Source: Pseudoflavonifractor sp.
GTDB taxonomy: Bacteria > Bacteroidota > Bacteroidia > Bacteroidales > Muribaculaceae
Length of the DNA: 64,000 bases
Direction of reading: 5' to 3'
NCBI GenBank assembly: GCA_023667145.1
Contig: JAMPAQ010000003.1
Location: 1 to 64,000, forward strand
Of the stretch, positions 63,028 through 64,000 are shown one piece after another. Both the position numbers and the translations under genes were made by a program. A model generated the notes under the pieces. It had not been told where the DNA came from. It did not search any database and saw only the letters and a list, made by a program, of their open reading frames with translations. The first letter of the stretch is position 1; the number at the start of each line of letters is the position of its first letter.

Positions 63028-63999
63028 ATGGAACGCAAATTGCTATCCTTTATCACTCTTTTCATGGCGCTGTGGGTTAACGCACAGACATCCCAGGTCG
63101 CCACACTGCTCCACGACGGGCAGCTCTCAATCTTTTATACGGGTACGGCTCTCCAGCAGGCCTACGAGGCCGCTGTCGACGGAGATGTCATCACCCTGTC
63201 GGCGGGAATGTTTAACGCCGTCGATATTAATAAAAACGTTGTAATACGCGGCGCGGGCATGGGGCTGACGGCCTCAGGCGAGGAAACTGCCTCAACCATT
63301 ATTAGCGGCGGGTTTGATATCAATAATCCCGCGACAGAGGGACAGGCGCTTACATTGGAGGGCTTGAATTTTACAGACAATATATATTATGGCACTCTAA
63401 ATAATGTGACAATATCAAAATGCCGGTTCTCTAATAGAGTTGAGTGGCTTAGTTCCGGCTCCCGCTTATGCAACGGATTAGTCGTGTCTCAGTCAATATT
63501 TGAGATGGCTCCGAAATTTGATACGGCTACCGCTACGTTTACGAATTGCTTGTTTAAGGATGCATTATATACAGGTGGTGGCAGCAAGAGTAGTTATGAA
63601 TTTAATAATTGCATTCTTATAGATGATCAGAGTGTCCGTTTCTTAAAGAGTTCCATGAATAATTCAATTATTTCCTGTCCTAATATACACGATACAGCTA
63701 ACAATCATTCTGTGAAAAACTGCATATTGGTGGTTGAGACCGGTGTCGCAGACCTGACAGGCCGCAATCATTTTATTGAGTCGCTGGATAAGATATTCAA
63801 GGAGGACGGTTTCTATGAACTGACCGACGAGGCGTTGCAGTACAAGGGTTCGGATGGCCGTCAGGTAGGCATACATGGTGGGGCGCTTGGGTTTGACCCC
63901 GTCCCGGCAGTCCCGCAGATTGTCAAGTTTGACGTGTCGTCCAAGACCACGGCTGACGGCAAGCTGAGTGTCGATATCGAGTTAGGGAGTGCAGAGTAA
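63028..63999 (+). CDS. Secreted right-handed parallel beta-helix protein
   Basis: 323 residues, complete: the stop codon ends at 63999. ATG 63028 is chosen because it opens a clear signal peptide (MERKLLSFITLFMALWVNAQ); an upstream ATG at 62989 adds a non-signal tail. The mature protein has pectate-lyase-like repeats of about 20-25 residues (GDVITLSAGMFNAVDINKNVVIRG, then ladders of Asn/Cys/Ile as in FTNCLF, FNNCIL, VKNCIL), typical of parallel beta helices. The last ~40 residues are a separate tail (VPQIVKFDVSSKTTADGKLSVD) that may begin a second domain or sorting region. Its middle third is distinctly A/T-richer than its neighbours. Substrate unknown. Confidence 0.75.
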   Translation: MERKLLSFITLFMALWVNAQTSQVATLLHDGQLSIFYTGTALQQAYEAAVDGDVITLSAGMFNAVDINKNVVIRGAGMGLTASGEETASTIISGGFDINNPATEGQALTLEGLNFTDNIYYGTLNNVTISKCRFSNRVEWLSSGSRLCNGLVVSQSIFEMAPKFDTATATFTNCLFKDALYTGGGSKSSYEFNNCILIDDQSVRFLKSSMNNSIISCPNIHDTANNHSVKNCILVVETGVADLTGRNHFIESLDKIFKEDGFYELTDEALQYKGSDGRQVGIHGGALGFDPVPAVPQIVKFDVSSKTTADGKLSVDIELGSAE

Positions 64000-64000
64000 T

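Overview
The window is a chromosomal segment of a Bacteroidales bacterium, most likely a GC-rich member of the Muribaculaceae (S24-7) type. The evidence is three SusC/SusD nutrient-uptake pairs, Bacteroidota-only families (DUF4494, DUF4492, DUF3098, DUF6056), a TamL-type lipoprotein, and promoters of the Bacteroidota -33 TTG / -7 TAnnTTTG form in front of many genes. The genus is an inference.

Layout. 1-6.4 kb: the 3' part of a tRNA-Val, purB, a lipoprotein esterase, a polytopic DUF6056 protein, ilvE and an HD phosphohydrolase. 6.4-16.6 kb: outer-membrane biogenesis (tamL, tamB, lptD). 16.7-23.2 kb: branched-chain amino acid operon ilvD-ilvB-ilvN-(acyl-ACP thioesterase)-ilvC, read leftward and preceded by a complete transcription attenuator with a 27-residue leader peptide rich in valine codons. 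23.3-29.6 kb: an OmpA-type porin, transketolase, a sugar MFS permease, YggS and DUF4494. 29.7-47.0 kb: three SusC/SusD loci (four-gene, two-gene and two-gene) that share the same 5' leader and signal-peptide DNA. Loci 2 and 3 are divergent across 1.5 kb of non-coding DNA packed with inverted and direct repeats. 47.1-48.7 kb: one AAA/DUF4143 ATPase gene bracketed by arrays of a 23-bp repeat. 48.9-52.7 kb: DUF4492-cydA-cydB and a YigZ/IMPACT protein. 52.7-58.1 kb: the housekeeping group ftsX-DUF3098-uppP-truB-queA plus miaB. 58.3-60.2 kb: a small anchored protein and an acetyl-CoA hydrolase/CoA-transferase. 60.3-62.6 kb: a two-gene ATPase + HNH module resembling the Septu (PtuAB) anti-phage system. 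62.6-64.0 kb: a long, highly structured non-coding leader with two competing folds, followed by a secreted parallel beta-helix protein.

How the parts work together. Ilv enzymes plus IlvE make valine and isoleucine, and the co-transcribed thioesterase suggests a link to (branched) fatty acid metabolism. TamL/TamB/LptD build the envelope that carries the SusCD transporters and the porin. CydAB and the CoA-transferase serve microaerobic respiration and short-chain acid metabolism.

Best candidates for something undescribed: the ilv attenuator, the structured RNA at 62.77-62.98 kb, the repeat-bracketed AAA/DUF4143 gene, and the shared 5' modules plus inverted-repeat region of the SusC loci. No transposase, integrase, CRISPR array or rRNA was seen.
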